Shown: positions 32,759 through 42,260, counted from the stretch's first letter. The stretch is DNA of 64,000 nucleotides from Propioniciclava tarda (GCF_900182665.1 NZ_FXTL01000001.1:124001-188000); one strand, 5' to 3'. The notes: a model not told the origin generated them from the letters alone. Translations and numbers: made by a program.

Positions 32759-33523
32759 ATGCGTCTGCGCTGCGACTTCTACTCCGAGTCCTTGGGGATC
32801 GGCACGGCGATGACCGTGCTGCTGCCGCAGAGCGCGGACGGTCAGATCGGCCTCGCCGCCACCACCCGTGAGCGGACTCCGGTGCTCTACCTGCTCCACG
32901 GCCTGAGCGACGACGACACCATCTGGACGCGCCGCACCTCGATCGAGCGGTACGCCTCCAGCCTGGGCCTCGCGGTCGTCATGCCGCAGGTCGGACGCTC
33001 CTTCTACTGCGACGAGGTCCACGGCAACCGCTACTGGACGTTCCTCTCCGAGGAGTTGCCCGCTCTGGTCAACAGCTCGTTCAACGTGTCGTCCTGCCGC
33101 GAGGACACCTTCGTCGCCGGCCTGTCGATGGGCGGCTACGGCGCCTTCAAGTGGGCGCTTCGCCAGCCCTGGCGCTTCGCCGCCGCCGCCGCGCTGTCGG
33201 GCTCGCTCGACATCGCCAAGCCCGAGCGCGAGCACGCGCTCCCGGACCTATTTCGCACGATCTGGGGCGAGGGACGCCGTCCCGCCAACACCGACGACGA
33301 CCTGCTGACGCTGATGGCTCGCGCCGAGATCGCCGACCTCCCAGCCCTCTGGGTCGGCTGCGGCACCGAGGACTTCCTGCTGCCCGACACCCACCGCTTC
33401 CTGCACGCCGCCCACGAGCGCGGCGTCCACGTGACGCACGAACTCCCGCCCGGCGGTCACGAGTGGTCGCTCTGGGACGAGCAGATCCGCCGCGTCCTCC
33501 ACTGGCTACCGCTGCAGCCCTAA
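32759..33523 (+). CDS. alpha/beta-hydrolase esterase, S-formylglutathione hydrolase/EstA-like
   Basis: The 254-residue protein has the nucleophile elbow GLSMGGYGAFKWAL, the oxyanion-side motif YLLHGLSDDDTIW and, towards the end, GTEDFLLPDTHRF (acid) and PPGGHEWSLWDEQI (catalytic His). This is the esterase D / tributyrin esterase group (Esterase_PHB-like), which hydrolyses short acyl esters; mycobacterial antigen 85 mycolyltransferases share the fold. The start codon is ATG 32759 or the adjoining GTG 32756. No signal peptide is seen, so it is probably cytoplasmic. Its stop overlaps the end of the convergent lipoprotein gene. Confidence 0.87.
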   Translation: MRLRCDFYSESLGIGTAMTVLLPQSADGQIGLAATTRERTPVLYLLHGLSDDDTIWTRRTSIERYASSLGLAVVMPQVGRSFYCDEVHGNRYWTFLSEELPALVNSSFNVSSCREDTFVAGLSMGGYGAFKWALRQPWRFAAAAALSGSLDIAKPEREHALPDLFRTIWGEGRRPANTDDDLLTLMARAEIADLPALWVGCGTEDFLLPDTHRFLHAAHERGVHVTHELPPGGHEWSLWDEQIRRVLHWLPLQP

Positions 33524-33729
33524 AACACGCGGACCACGCCCGGCTGGCCGCTGAACGAGGCGCACCCGGTCACGGGCGCGGCCTGGGACGAGGTGCCTGG
33601 CGCGGCCGGCGTGGACGCGGCGGGGGCGTCCTTGGTGGAGGTGGCCGGGGCAGCTGGGGCGGAGCAGCCGGCAAGGGCGACCAGGGCGGACAGGACTGCA
33701 ACGGGGGCGGTCCAACGAGAGTGGGGCAT
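33520..33729 (-). CDS. short putative lipoprotein
   Basis: The 69-residue product has a lipoprotein signal peptide (VAVLSALVALAGC, lipobox LAGC), a low-complexity Ala/Pro/Thr/Ser linker, and only a short end containing VTGCASFSGQPGVV. A GGGAGAGAA ribosome site supports its start. The folded part looks too short, so it may be a truncated larger lipoprotein. Its last bases overlap the esterase stop in a tail-to-tail arrangement. Confidence 0.65.
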   Translation of the reverse strand: MPHSRWTAPVAVLSALVALAGCSAPAAPATSTKDAPAASTPAAPGTSSQAAPVTGCASFSGQPGVVRVF

Positions 33730-33949
33730 GACGTTCTCTCCCTTGTTGAGCAGGACGGCATGGAAATAGAGGCCGCGCCCCAGCGAGGTGAACCTACGGA
33801 CTCAGTTTCATCACGCTATGACGGAACTGCAACGCCACCTCAGGGCACATCGGACAGCCCAACACGTCCGCAAGATGGGTGTGCGCACGAATATCCCCGT
33901 TTGCGCCTGTCCCCTACGTTGAGGACGTACCGTCGAACGAAAGGCAGCC

Positions 33950-35569
33950 ATGACCCAGCACGATGGCCCCAAGCCCACCTCCGGACCCGAGAGCGCCCAG
34001 CCGCCCGCACCGGTCGACTACTCCGGCTCCTACACCGCCGGGGGCGCCAAGGCAGACAGCGACTTGAACTCCCTCAGCGTTGGCCCCAACGGCCCGCTGC
34101 TGCTGAACGACGTCCACCTCATCGAGACCCTGGCGCATTTCAACAGGACCAACGTGCCGGAGCGGCGTCCGCATGCGAAGGGCTCGGGCGCGTTTGGCGA
34201 GTTCAAGGTGACCCACGACGTGACGAAGTGGACGCGCGCAGCGGTCTTCGCGCCCGGCGCGAGCACCCGCACGCTGCTGCGCTTCTCGACCGTGGCCGGT
34301 GAGCTGGGCTCGCCAGACACCTGGCGCGACGTGCGCGGGTTCGCGCTGCGCTTCTACACGACCGAGGGCAACTACGACCTGGTCGGCAACAACACCCCAG
34401 TGTTCTTCCTGCGCGACCCGATGAAGTTCCACCATTTCATCGCCTCGCAGAAGCGCCTGCCCGACTCGGGCCTCCGGGACGCCACCATGCAGTGGGACTT
34501 CTGGACGCTGACGCCCGAGTCCGCGCACCAGGTGACCTACCTGATGGGCGACCGCGGCCTCCCGCGCACCTGGCGGCACATGAACGGCTACGGCTCGCAC
34601 ACCTACATGTGGATCAACGCCGCCGGCGAGCGGTTCTGGGTCAAGTACCACTTCCACACCCACCAAGGCGTCGAGTGCCTCACGAACGACGAGGCCGAGA
34701 AGCTGTCCGGGGCGGACGCCGACGCGCACCGCCGCGACCTGTTTGACTCGATCAAGGCCGGCGAATTCCCCAGCTGGACGCTCAAGGTGCAGGTCATGCC
34801 CTATGAGGACGCCAAGACGTACCGGTTCAACCCCTTCGATCTCACCAAGATCTGGCCGCACGCCGACTACCCGCTGCACGAGGTCGGCGTCCTGACCCTC
34901 AACGAGAACCCGAAGAACCACTTCGCCCAGATCGAGCAGGCGGCCTTCGCGCCGTCCAACATCGTTCCGGGCGTGGGCTGGTCGCCGGACAAGATGCTGC
35001 TCGGACGCGTCTTCGCCTACGCGGACGCCCACCGCGCCCGCATCGGCACCAACCACCACCAGCTGCCGGTCAACCGCGCCGTCAACGAGCCCGAGGGCGG
35101 CTTCAACCGCTACGCCCACGACGGCCAGATGCAGTTCGAGGTCTCGGACGCCCCCGTCTACGCCCCGAACTCGTTCGGACGCCCCTTCAGCAACGAGACC
35201 GGGCAGGTCGAGGCGTCCTTCGCCTCGGACGGCGAGATGGTGCGCTCGGCGTACGAGCTGCACGCCGAGGACGACGACTTCGGCCAAGCCGGGACGCTCG
35301 TCCGCGACGTCTGGACCGACGAGCAGCGCGCCCGCTTCGTCGACACGCTGGCCGGCCAGATCGCGCAGGTGAAGGGCGACGTCCAGGAGCGAGCCCTCTG
35401 GTACGTCACGCAGATCGACGCCGAGACCGGCGCGAAGGTGCGGGCCAAGATCGCCGCCAAGCCAGCCGCTGCCCCGGCTCCCGCCGGCTTTGCCGAGCCC
35501 AGCAAGAGCGCGGCCGATCCGGGGGCGGTCGGCGCCCCGGCGCCGAAGCCGGGTCCGCCGAAGCGGTAG
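33950..35569 (+). CDS. katA: monofunctional haem catalase
   Basis: The 539-residue product carries the catalase signatures: [20 protein letters not shown] with the active-site His, [14 protein letters not shown] with the active-site Asn, and [20 protein letters not shown] with the haem-ligand Tyr near residue 356. It dismutates hydrogen peroxide. Length is in the small-subunit class with an added C-terminal tail rich in Ala, Pro and Lys that looks unstructured. The preceding 220-bp spacer would hold the promoter; no clear operator was recognised. A perfect hairpin follows its stop. Confidence 0.96.
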   Translation: MTQHDGPKPTSGPESAQPPAPVDYSGSYTAGGAKADSDLNSLSVGPNGPLLLNDVHLIETLAHFNRTNVPERRPHAKGSGAFGEFKVTHDVTKWTRAAVFAPGASTRTLLRFSTVAGELGSPDTWRDVRGFALRFYTTEGNYDLVGNNTPVFFLRDPMKFHHFIASQKRLPDSGLRDATMQWDFWTLTPESAHQVTYLMGDRGLPRTWRHMNGYGSHTYMWINAAGERFWVKYHFHTHQGVECLTNDEAEKLSGADADAHRRDLFDSIKAGEFPSWTLKVQVMPYEDAKTYRFNPFDLTKIWPHADYPLHEVGVLTLNENPKNHFAQIEQAAFAPSNIVPGVGWSPDKMLLGRVFAYADAHRARIGTNHHQLPVNRAVNEPEGGFNRYAHDGQMQFEVSDAPVYAPNSFGRPFSNETGQVEASFASDGEMVRSAYELHAEDDDFGQAGTLVRDVWTDEQRARFVDTLAGQIAQVKGDVQERALWYVTQIDAETGAKVRAKIAAKPAAAPAPAGFAEPSKSAADPGAVGAPAPKPGPPKR

Positions 35570-35589
35570 TTCCGCGCCTGACGAACAGC

Positions 35590-35624
35590 GGGCGGGGTGT
35601 CCATCGTGCATCGACACCCCGCCC
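35590..35624. terminator. bidirectional hairpin terminator between katA and DUF4349 gene
   Basis: GGGCGGGGTGTC (35590-35601) and GACACCCCGCCC (35613-35624) are perfect 12-bp complements with an 11-base loop between two convergent genes. There is no long T run, as is common in high-GC actinobacteria. Confidence 0.8.
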
Positions 35625-35645
35625 GGCGCTTTGCCGGACCGCCCG

Positions 35646-36635
35646 TCAGCCGTCCACCGTCGTCGGACGATCCCGCGGGGCGTCCAGCGGCTTGGCGGCA
35701 GGGACGTCCTCGGCGTCCACCGTCGCCGGCGCCAGGACGGACGCCAGCAGTCCGGGGGCGTTCGGACGCCGCCGGCGCCGCCAGACGCGGATGGGCAGCC
35801 AGATCAGCACCCCGAGGACGACGAACGGAAGCAGGGCGCCGGCGATGGTGAGCAGCATCCGCAGCGACTGCAGCAGACCGGCCCAACCAGCCGTCAGCCC
35901 TTGCCAGAGCGGGTTCGGGTCTTGGATGACGACGCTGGGCGGACGCAGCGTCACCGTCACGGGAGCCATCGCGACGCGTCCGGCGAGCGCCTTCTGCTTC
36001 GACAGCATCGACTCCAACTCGGACTGTCGCGACGTCAGCTCCTTCTCGACCTGGGCGATCTCGGTGATCGTGCCCGCCTTGTCCATCAGCCCTTGGACGC
36101 GCGCGATCGAGGCGCGCAACGACGCGATGCGTGCCTCGAGGTCGACCATGTCGGTGGTCACGTCGACCGATCCGACGTTTCGATTGCGCACTTCGCCGAT
36201 CTTGCTCAGGGCGTCCAGGGCGTCGTCCAGCTTGGTGCCGGGAACGGCCACGGTCACCGTCGACGGTTCGACGTAGTAGCCGTCCTTCTGCTCGGTCACC
36301 ACGTTCTCGTTGAGCAGGTAGCCGCCGAGCCCCTCCGCGACCCCCCGCAGCTCCTTCGCTGCCTTAGCCGGGTCCGGGATGACGAGCGTCAGTTTCGCGG
36401 TGCGGGCGAGCTGTCGTTCGGACGCCCCGGGCGCGGCATAGGCGGTGCCCTCTGACGTGGAGGCGGCCTTCTCGTCGGCCGCGGCGGCTCCGGCCGCGGC
36501 GGGGACGGGAGCTGCCGGGCCGCCAGCGGCGGCGTCCGATCGGGCAGCGGTGGAACCGGCACAGCCGGACAGCGTGGCCAGGAGCGCCAAGCCGGCGAGC
36601 GCGGCGGCGATGGGGTGAGCGTGGGTCGTCCTCAT
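35646..36635 (-). CDS. DUF4349 domain lipoprotein with C-terminal membrane helix
   Basis: The 329-residue protein has a lipoprotein signal (LAGLALLATLSGC) and an Ala-rich linker. A DUF4349 domain contains RTAKLTLVIPDPAKAAKELRG, GGYLLNENV and VDLEARIASLRASIARVQGLMDKAGTITEIAQVE (read in parts), including a coiled coil. A membrane helix follows (IAGALLPFVVLGVLIWLPI), then a basic tail. It would be anchored at both ends in the membrane with the domain outside. Its function is not known for the family. It faces katA tail to tail. Confidence 0.87.
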   Translation of the reverse strand: MRTTHAHPIAAALAGLALLATLSGCAGSTAARSDAAAGGPAAPVPAAAGAAAADEKAASTSEGTAYAAPGASERQLARTAKLTLVIPDPAKAAKELRGVAEGLGGYLLNENVVTEQKDGYYVEPSTVTVAVPGTKLDDALDALSKIGEVRNRNVGSVDVTTDMVDLEARIASLRASIARVQGLMDKAGTITEIAQVEKELTSRQSELESMLSKQKALAGRVAMAPVTVTLRPPSVVIQDPNPLWQGLTAGWAGLLQSLRMLLTIAGALLPFVVLGVLIWLPIRVWRRRRRPNAPGLLASVLAPATVDAEDVPAAKPLDAPRDRPTTVDG

Positions 36636-37028
36636 GAGCCTTTAACGGCCCTGACGCCACGTTCGTTGCAAGGTCCAGCACGAGCGCGGACGCCCCCAGG
36701 CCGGGCGCCCCCGGAGCGCGGCGCGGCCGGTGCCTAGGTCGAGGACGAGGTCAACCCCCAGGTCGGACGCCCCCAGGCCGCGGGCGCGGAGTCGCGCCGT
36801 CGGCGTCCGGCTGGGTGGAACAGACGACAGGAGGGCAGGTAGCGGGTGCGAACCGGGGGCGCGGTCCAAGCGAACTCAGGTGGACTCTCGGCGCCGGTTG
36901 GACGCTCCTCTATACCCCAGTCGCGAGCAAGTTGTATTCGCTTACAACCTGCAGAATCAGATCACGACCGGGCATTGCCTAGAGTACGGTCGCATCATCC
37001 GTCCCCGATGGAGGAGGAGGTGGGATGC
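36636..37028. other. intergenic region upstream of the BMP transporter operon
   Basis: Two copies of the 17-bp CGGACGCCCCCAGGCCG lie at 36687-36703 and 36764-36780 (direct repeats 77 bp apart), in the part close to the DUF4349 gene. The right part is AT-richer, contains the palindrome at 36931-36948, and ends in a strong GGAGGAGG ribosome site at 37012-37020. No purine riboswitch core was recognised. Confidence 0.5.
36931..36948. promoter_or_regulatory. candidate operator palindrome upstream of the BMP transporter
   Basis: GTTGTA-N6-TACAAC is a perfect 18-bp palindrome in an AT-rich patch about 80 bp before the leader reading frame. It has the size and symmetry of a dimeric repressor site, such as a GntR or LacI type. 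No regulator gene is adjacent, so the assignment is by sequence shape only. Confidence 0.45.
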
Positions 37029-37184
37029 ATGTCAGAGCCGACTTCGCGGTCAAACAACTTGTCATGGCCCTTTTCCAAGCCCACGCAGGTCGAAGCCGTC
37101 AGCTCGCTGACTACCAATCCCGTCCATGGCTCTGAGTCATCGGTGACCCAGAGTGCCTCAACCGCATCAACAATGGAGAAATGA
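37029..37184 (+). CDS. possible 51-residue leader peptide before the BMP lipoprotein
   Basis: An ATG at 37029 lies 8 bp after AGGAGG at 37015-37020, the strongest ribosome site in this region. The frame runs MSEPTSRSNNLSWPFSKP to ...STASTMEK and stops with a TGA that overlaps both candidate start codons (ATGATG) of the transporter lipoprotein. It is rich in Ser and Thr and resembles no known family. It may serve as a translated leader that couples expression of the downstream gene, or simply be a chance frame; an ATG at 37025 in another frame is also near the ribosome site. Confidence 0.4.
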   Translation: MSEPTSRSNNLSWPFSKPTQVEAVSSLTTNPVHGSESSVTQSASTASTMEK

Positions 37185-38317
37185 TGGACCGTAGGACCTT
37201 CCTGCTCGGTAGCCTCTCTGCGGCTGCCCTCGCCACGACCGGCTGCGTCACCAACAAGGCCGCCACCACCAGCACCAGCACTGCTGCCGCTCCCGCCGCC
37301 GGCGCCAGCTCGGCTGCGGCCGCTGACTCGATCAAGGCAGCCTGGGTCTACGTCGGCCCGATCAACGACGGCGGCTGGACCGCTTCCCACGACGCCGGAC
37401 GCAAGTACGTCGCCGAGAAGATGGGCTCCAAGGTCATCACGACCTACAAGGAGAACGTCCCCGAGGGTGCGCAGGTCGCTCAGGTCATCGAGGACCTCGT
37501 CAAGGACGGCAACAAGATCATCTTCGCCACCTCCTTCGGCTTCGGCGACGCGATGAAGGCCTCGGCTAAGAAGCACGCCGACGTCAAGTTCCTGCACGGC
37601 ACCGGCGCTTGGCACGATCCGATCCCGAACTTCGGCACCTACTACGGCGCCACCGAAGAGGCCAAGTACCTCGCGGGCATCGCCGCCGCCAAGGCGTCCA
37701 AGTCCGGCAACATCGGCTTCGTGGCCCCCTTCCTGATCCCTGAGGTCATCCGCCACATCAACGCCCTCGCCATCGGCGCCCGCGCGGTCAACCCGGCCGC
37801 CAAGGTCAAGGTCGTCGAGATCAAGTCCTGGTTCGATCCCACCAAGGAGCGTCAGGCCGCCGACTCCCTCATCACGCAGGGCTGCGACGTGATCTGCAAC
37901 GGCGGCGACTCCCCGGCTCCGGGTGAGGCTGCCAAGGCGAAGAACCTCCCGTGGGTGGGCTACGACTCCGACCAGAGCGCCAACTTCCCGGACATCTGGC
38001 TCACCGCCCCCATCTACAACTGGGGCCCGTACTACCTCAAGCAGGTCCAGAGCGCCCTCGACGGCACCTGGAAGAAGGAGGACTACTACGGGAACCTGAA
38101 GGACGGGTTCAACGCCCTCGCCCCGTTCGGCAAGATCGTGACCGCCGACACCAAGGCCCTCATCGAAGAGAAGAAGGCCAAGATCATCGACGGCTCGCTC
38201 GACATCTTCGCCGGCCCCCTCAAGGACAACAAGGGTGCCGAGAAGGTCGCGTCCGGCGCGACGGTCTCCGCTGACGACCGCCAGGCGATGAGCTGGCTCG
38301 TCGAGGGTGTGAGCTAA
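37184..38317 (+). CDS. BMP family substrate-binding lipoprotein of a nucleoside-type ABC importer
   Basis: The 377-residue product starts MDRRTFLLGSLSAAALATTGC: a twin-arginine motif followed by a lipobox-like cysteine. It has the Bmp/PnrA/Med domain (AAWVYVGPINDGGWTASHDAG-like region, FLHGTGAWHDPIPNFGTYYG, EEAKYLAGIAAA, DVICNGGDSPAPGEAA). PnrA-type proteins bind purine nucleosides outside the membrane. Four tightly linked genes follow the ATP-binding and two permease pattern of these importers. I prefer ATG 37184 over ATG 37181 because GGAG at 37175 is better spaced. The Asp of the binding pocket is not assignable without alignment. Confidence 0.92.
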   Translation: MDRRTFLLGSLSAAALATTGCVTNKAATTSTSTAAAPAAGASSAAAADSIKAAWVYVGPINDGGWTASHDAGRKYVAEKMGSKVITTYKENVPEGAQVAQVIEDLVKDGNKIIFATSFGFGDAMKASAKKHADVKFLHGTGAWHDPIPNFGTYYGATEEAKYLAGIAAAKASKSGNIGFVAPFLIPEVIRHINALAIGARAVNPAAKVKVVEIKSWFDPTKERQAADSLITQGCDVICNGGDSPAPGEAAKAKNLPWVGYDSDQSANFPDIWLTAPIYNWGPYYLKQVQSALDGTWKKEDYYGNLKDGFNALAPFGKIVTADTKALIEEKKAKIIDGSLDIFAGPLKDNKGAEKVASGATVSADDRQAMSWLVEGVS

Positions 38318-39943
38318 GTGACTCCGGTCGGCGCCGGGGCGGACGCCCCGATGCCGGCCCCCGGATCCTCCACAGCAGACGCCGTCACTGGCGCCACTCC
38401 CGCCCACACCAAGACCGGCCCGATGGCCGTGTCGATGCGGGGCATCACGAAGCGATTCGCAGGGGGTGTGGTCGCCAATGACGGCGTCGATCTGGATGTG
38501 GCGCCTGGTGAAGTCCACGCGCTGCTCGGAGAGAACGGGGCCGGCAAGTCAACGCTCAGCAACGTCCTGACGGGCCTCTACCGCCAGGACGAAGGCACGG
38601 TTAGCCTGTTCGGCAAGCCGGTGTCGTTCTCCTCACCCAAGGACGCCATCGCGGCCGGTGTCGCGATGGTGCACCAGCACTTCCGCCTGGTCACCAAGTT
38701 CACCGTGGCCGAGAACTTCCTGCTCGGCTCGGGCGGGTCCTTTGACGCGAAGAACGCCGCCGAGCGCATCACCGCGCTGGGCAAGGAGTACGGCCTCGAG
38801 GTCGACCCCAACGCCAACGTCTGGGAGCTCAGCGTCGGCGAACAGCAGCGCGTGGAGATCCTGAAGGCGTTGGACCGGAGGGCGAAGATCCTGATCCTGG
38901 ACGAGCCGACGGCGGTCTTGACCCCGCAGGAGGCGGACGCGCTGTTCGCCACCATGCGGCGCATGACGGAGGACGGCCGCTCGGTGATCTTCATCAGCCA
39001 CAAGCTGCACGAGGTCATGAAGGTTTCCGACCGGGTCACGACCCTGCGCGATGGGCGCACCGTCGGCACCGTCGTGACCAAAGACGTCACGTCCGCCGAC
39101 CTGGCCCGCCAGATGGTCGGACGCAGCGTCGTCTTCAGCGAGGACGACGTCGAGGACCGCCCCGAGGTCGACCCGAGCCGTCTCGTGCTCGACGTCTTGG
39201 GACTCTCGGCCGTCGGCGTCCGTCCCCAAAGCTCGCCGAAGAGCGTCGACCTGCAGGTGAAGGCCGGCGAGATCGTCGCGATCTGCGGGGTGTCCGGTAA
39301 CGGGCAGCGCGAGCTCGCGGCGTCCATCTACGGACTGCTGAAGCGCACGTCCGGGACCGTCAAGGTCAACGGCGTTGAGAGCAAGCAGAAGGGGCCGCGC
39401 GAGTCGACGGCCCTGGGACTCGCGTTCATTCCCGAGGATCGCCTGAAGACCGGACTGTCGGCGTCCCTGCCGATCAAGTCCAACCTGGCGCTCAAGGGCT
39501 ACCGCTTTGCGCCGATGAGCTCGGGCCCCTTCCTGAAGCACAAGGTCATCAAGGCCAACGCGGAAGAGAAGGTCAAGCGCTACGGCATCAAGTGCCCGGG
39601 CATCGACACGCCGACGCGCGTCCTGTCGGGCGGCAACGTCCAGAAGGTGCTGCTGGCCCGCGAGATCGGCGCCAACCCGCACATCCTGATCGCGTCGACG
39701 CCGACGCGAGGTCTGGACGTGGGCGCCATCGAGACCGTCCGGTCGCTGCTGATGGAGGCCGCCCGGAACGGCACCGGCGTCCTGCTGATCACCGAGGATC
39801 TCGACGAGGCCATGGCGCTCGCGCACCGGCTCGTCGTGATGTTCGAGGGACGCATCGCCGGCGAGTTCCACCGTGGCGATTTCAACATCGAGAAGATCGG
39901 CCTGCTCATGGGCGGTCATTCCGGAGAGGACGGTGCGGCATGA
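38318..39943 (+). CDS. ABC importer ATP-binding protein with two nucleotide-binding domains
   Basis: The 541-residue protein contains two ABC domains. The first has Walker A GENGAGKST, signature LSVGEQQRVEIL and Walker B ILILDEPTAVL; the second has the degenerate Walker A GVSGNGQREL, signature LSGGNVQKVLLARE and IASTPTRGLD in place of Walker B. A weak second site is normal for sugar and nucleoside importers of this kind. It powers uptake through the two permeases coded next. The GTG at 38318 directly follows the lipoprotein stop. The first 35 residues are not conserved-looking, so ATG 38423 (MAVSMRGITKRF) may be the true start. Confidence 0.92.
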   Translation: MTPVGAGADAPMPAPGSSTADAVTGATPAHTKTGPMAVSMRGITKRFAGGVVANDGVDLDVAPGEVHALLGENGAGKSTLSNVLTGLYRQDEGTVSLFGKPVSFSSPKDAIAAGVAMVHQHFRLVTKFTVAENFLLGSGGSFDAKNAAERITALGKEYGLEVDPNANVWELSVGEQQRVEILKALDRRAKILILDEPTAVLTPQEADALFATMRRMTEDGRSVIFISHKLHEVMKVSDRVTTLRDGRTVGTVVTKDVTSADLARQMVGRSVVFSEDDVEDRPEVDPSRLVLDVLGLSAVGVRPQSSPKSVDLQVKAGEIVAICGVSGNGQRELAASIYGLLKRTSGTVKVNGVESKQKGPRESTALGLAFIPEDRLKTGLSASLPIKSNLALKGYRFAPMSSGPFLKHKVIKANAEEKVKRYGIKCPGIDTPTRVLSGGNVQKVLLAREIGANPHILIASTPTRGLDVGAIETVRSLLMEAARNGTGVLLITEDLDEAMALAHRLVVMFEGRIAGEFHRGDFNIEKIGLLMGGHSGEDGAA

Positions 39944-41046
39944 TCCGCCTTGAACCGCGGTTGACGCGGCCCAAGTGGCTCGCCTTCGCCGTCCCGATCG
40001 GCAGCATCTTCGCCGCCATGATCCTGGGCGCGTTGCTGATCATGGTCAGCGGCAACGACGCGCTGGCCACCTATGGACGCATTGGTGAGCGCGCGTTCGG
40101 CGACGTCGTGGCCTGGACGGACACGATCATCGCGGCCACCCCGCTGCTGCTCACCGGCCTCGCGGCCGCGGCAGCCTTCCGGATGGGTCTGTTCAACATC
40201 GGCGGCGAGGGCCAGTTCGTCATGGGCGCTGTCGCGGCGGCCTGGACGGGCCTCGCGTTGGGTCCGCTGGGTGGCTGGGTCGCGATCCCGGTGATGGTCC
40301 TCTCGGGCATCGCGGCCGGCTCCATCTGGGCCGCGATTCCGGGCTTCTTCAAGACCAAGTTCGGCACGAACGAGGTCATCACGACGCTGATGTTCAACTA
40401 CATCGCGGCGTCCTTCGCCTCGTTCCTGATCTTCGGCTCGGAGTCGTTCGTCCGCGAGCTGGAGGGCAGCGGCAAGGTCTTCCCGCAAGGCAAGGTCATC
40501 TCCGACGACGTGATCTGGCCGGCGTTCGGTGGTGGCGGCTTCAGCGTCCCGCTGGGCTTCATCCTGGGCTGCATCGCCGCGATGGCGCTGTGGCTGCTCT
40601 ACCGGCAGACCCGGTTCGGCTTCGAGATCGGCGTCGTCTCCGACTCGCCTGAGGCCGCCCGCTACGCCGGCATCAACGTCCCGCGCACCGGACTCGCTGT
40701 GATGACGATCTCGGGCGGCCTGGCCGGGCTCGGCGGGGCGTCCAACATCGGCGACATCCGGCACATGCTGGACCCGAAGGGCCTCAACCAGTCCGGGTAC
40801 GGCTACACGGGCATCGTCGTGGCCGCCCTCGCCCGCTGGAACCCGATCGCGGTTATCCCGGTCTCGATCCTGCTGGGCGGCTTGGCCAACGCCGGACGCT
40901 CGCTGCAGGGCGAGGATTTCCCGGCCGGCCTCGTCGGCACCCTGCAGGGCCTGCTGCTGTTCTGCGCGGTGTCGGGCGAGTTCTTGACCCGCTACCGGGT
41001 TCGCGTCGCCGCTCGGCGTCCGAAGGTGGAGGTGAAGGCGGCATGA
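39940..41046 (+). CDS. nucleoside-type ABC importer permease 1
   Basis: The 368-residue membrane protein has about ten hydrophobic segments and the family motif FRMGLFNIGGEGQFVMGA, then TLMFNYIAASF and SPEAARYAGINVPRTG. This is the BPD_transp_2 permease type found with BMP proteins. Its ATG overlaps the ATPase stop (ATGA), and its stop overlaps the next ATG. With the partner permease it forms the channel. Confidence 0.93.
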   Translation: MIRLEPRLTRPKWLAFAVPIGSIFAAMILGALLIMVSGNDALATYGRIGERAFGDVVAWTDTIIAATPLLLTGLAAAAAFRMGLFNIGGEGQFVMGAVAAAWTGLALGPLGGWVAIPVMVLSGIAAGSIWAAIPGFFKTKFGTNEVITTLMFNYIAASFASFLIFGSESFVRELEGSGKVFPQGKVISDDVIWPAFGGGGFSVPLGFILGCIAAMALWLLYRQTRFGFEIGVVSDSPEAARYAGINVPRTGLAVMTISGGLAGLGGASNIGDIRHMLDPKGLNQSGYGYTGIVVAALARWNPIAVIPVSILLGGLANAGRSLQGEDFPAGLVGTLQGLLLFCAVSGEFLTRYRVRVAARRPKVEVKAA

Positions 41047-41999
41047 ACGACTCCATCGTGATGGCGGTCCTCATCTCGGCCATCTTCTACGGGACGCCGC
41101 TGCTGTACGCCGCGTTGGGTGAGGTGCTGGCCGAGCGGTCCGGCGTCCTCAACCTGGGCGTCGAGGGCATGATGCTCATGGGCGCCGTGGTCGGCTCGGT
41201 CATCTCGTCTCGACTGGACGCCCCCGGCCCGATCGTCCTGCTGGTCGCGTTCCTGGCGGCCATGGTCGCGGGCGCGCTGACGGCGCTGCTGCACGCCTTC
41301 GCCACGATCACCCTGCGGGTGAACCAGACCGTCTCAGGCCTGACCCTGACGATCCTGGCCGGTGGCGCGGGACTGTCGTCCTACCTGGCCAACGTGTGGC
41401 AGCTGAAGGATCCGGCGACGCATCAGTTCCAGCGGCTCAACATCGGCGGGCTCAAGGACCTGCCCATCGTCGGGCCACTGCTGTTCGACCAGACGCTGCT
41501 CACGTACCTGTCGTGGGTCGCGGTCGCGGTCTGCAGCTGGTACCTGTTCAAGACCCGCACGGGCCTCAACCTCCGCTCGGTCGGCGAGTCGCCGTCCACC
41601 GCGGACGCCATGGGCCTCAACGTGGTGCGCACCCGCTACATCCACACGATGATCGGCGGCGCCATGGCGGGCATCGGCGGCATCTGCTTCTCGCTGTCGA
41701 TCGTCCCGACCTGGGTCGACGGCATGACGGCGGGACGCGGCTGGATCGCCCTGGCTCTGGTGATCTTCGGATTCTGGCGTCCGCTGTGGGTCATGGTCGG
41801 CGCGTACCTGTTCGGTGCGCTGTCGAGCCTGTCGCTGATCCTGCAGGCCCGCGGGTTCGCCGTTCCTCCCGAACTGCTGGACTCGTTGCCCTACATCATG
41901 ACCGTCGTGGTGCTCGTGGTGGTGTCTGCTGGCTGGTCCAGCAAGACGCTTTCCGCCCCGGACGCCCTCGGCACGGCCTTCGAGCGCGAGGCGCGCTGA
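41043..41999 (+). CDS. nucleoside-type ABC importer permease 2
   Basis: The 318-residue membrane protein carries ALGEVLAERSGVLNLGVEGMMLMGA, LRVNQTVSGLTLTILAGG and GESPSTADAMGLNVVRTRYI, matching the second permease of BMP-type importers. It starts in the ATGA overlap with permease 1 and ends 22 bp before a perfect GC hairpin with a TTCG loop. It is the last gene of the four-gene operon. Confidence 0.93.
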   Translation: MNDSIVMAVLISAIFYGTPLLYAALGEVLAERSGVLNLGVEGMMLMGAVVGSVISSRLDAPGPIVLLVAFLAAMVAGALTALLHAFATITLRVNQTVSGLTLTILAGGAGLSSYLANVWQLKDPATHQFQRLNIGGLKDLPIVGPLLFDQTLLTYLSWVAVAVCSWYLFKTRTGLNLRSVGESPSTADAMGLNVVRTRYIHTMIGGAMAGIGGICFSLSIVPTWVDGMTAGRGWIALALVIFGFWRPLWVMVGAYLFGALSSLSLILQARGFAVPPELLDSLPYIMTVVVLVVVSAGWSSKTLSAPDALGTAFEREAR

Positions 42000-42021
42000 C
42001 ACGCCCTCCCGCCCGATGACA

Positions 42022-42049
42022 GGGCCGCCCCGCTTCGGCGGGGCGGCCC
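42022..42049 (+). terminator. terminator hairpin after BMP transporter operon
   Basis: GGGCCGCCCCGC (42022-42033) and GCGGGGCGGCCC (42038-42049) are perfect 12-bp arms closed by a TTCG tetraloop. Confidence 0.88.
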
Positions 42050-42216
42050 TCGCCTTGAGGGCACCTTGCGGCGCATGGGCAAACGGACGCCGCGGCGTCC
42101 GGGACGTTTCCGACGGGCTTGGGGTGAGTCGCCGGTTCTGGACGCCCCCAGCGTCAGGCGCGTCGGATTCGTCCCGGCGGACGCACTCGCTCGGCCTGAT
42201 AGCACCAAACAAACGC

Positions 42217-42250
42217 ACGAAGGCCGGCCCCCACCGGGACCGGCCTTCGT
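42217..42250 (-). terminator. terminator of the rpsF-ssb-rpsR-rplI operon
   Basis: ACGAAGGCCGG (42217-42227) and CCGGCCTTCGT (42240-42250) form an 11-bp stem, 10 bp after the rplI stop. In the minus-strand direction it is followed by a T-rich run (GCGTTTGTTTGG). Confidence 0.88.
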
Positions 42251-42260
42251 AGCTTGTGCC

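Noticed and set aside
36849-37028. Purine or guanine riboswitch before the nucleoside importer
   Set aside because: I could not find the conserved three-way-junction core; only a palindrome and a ribosome site are visible.
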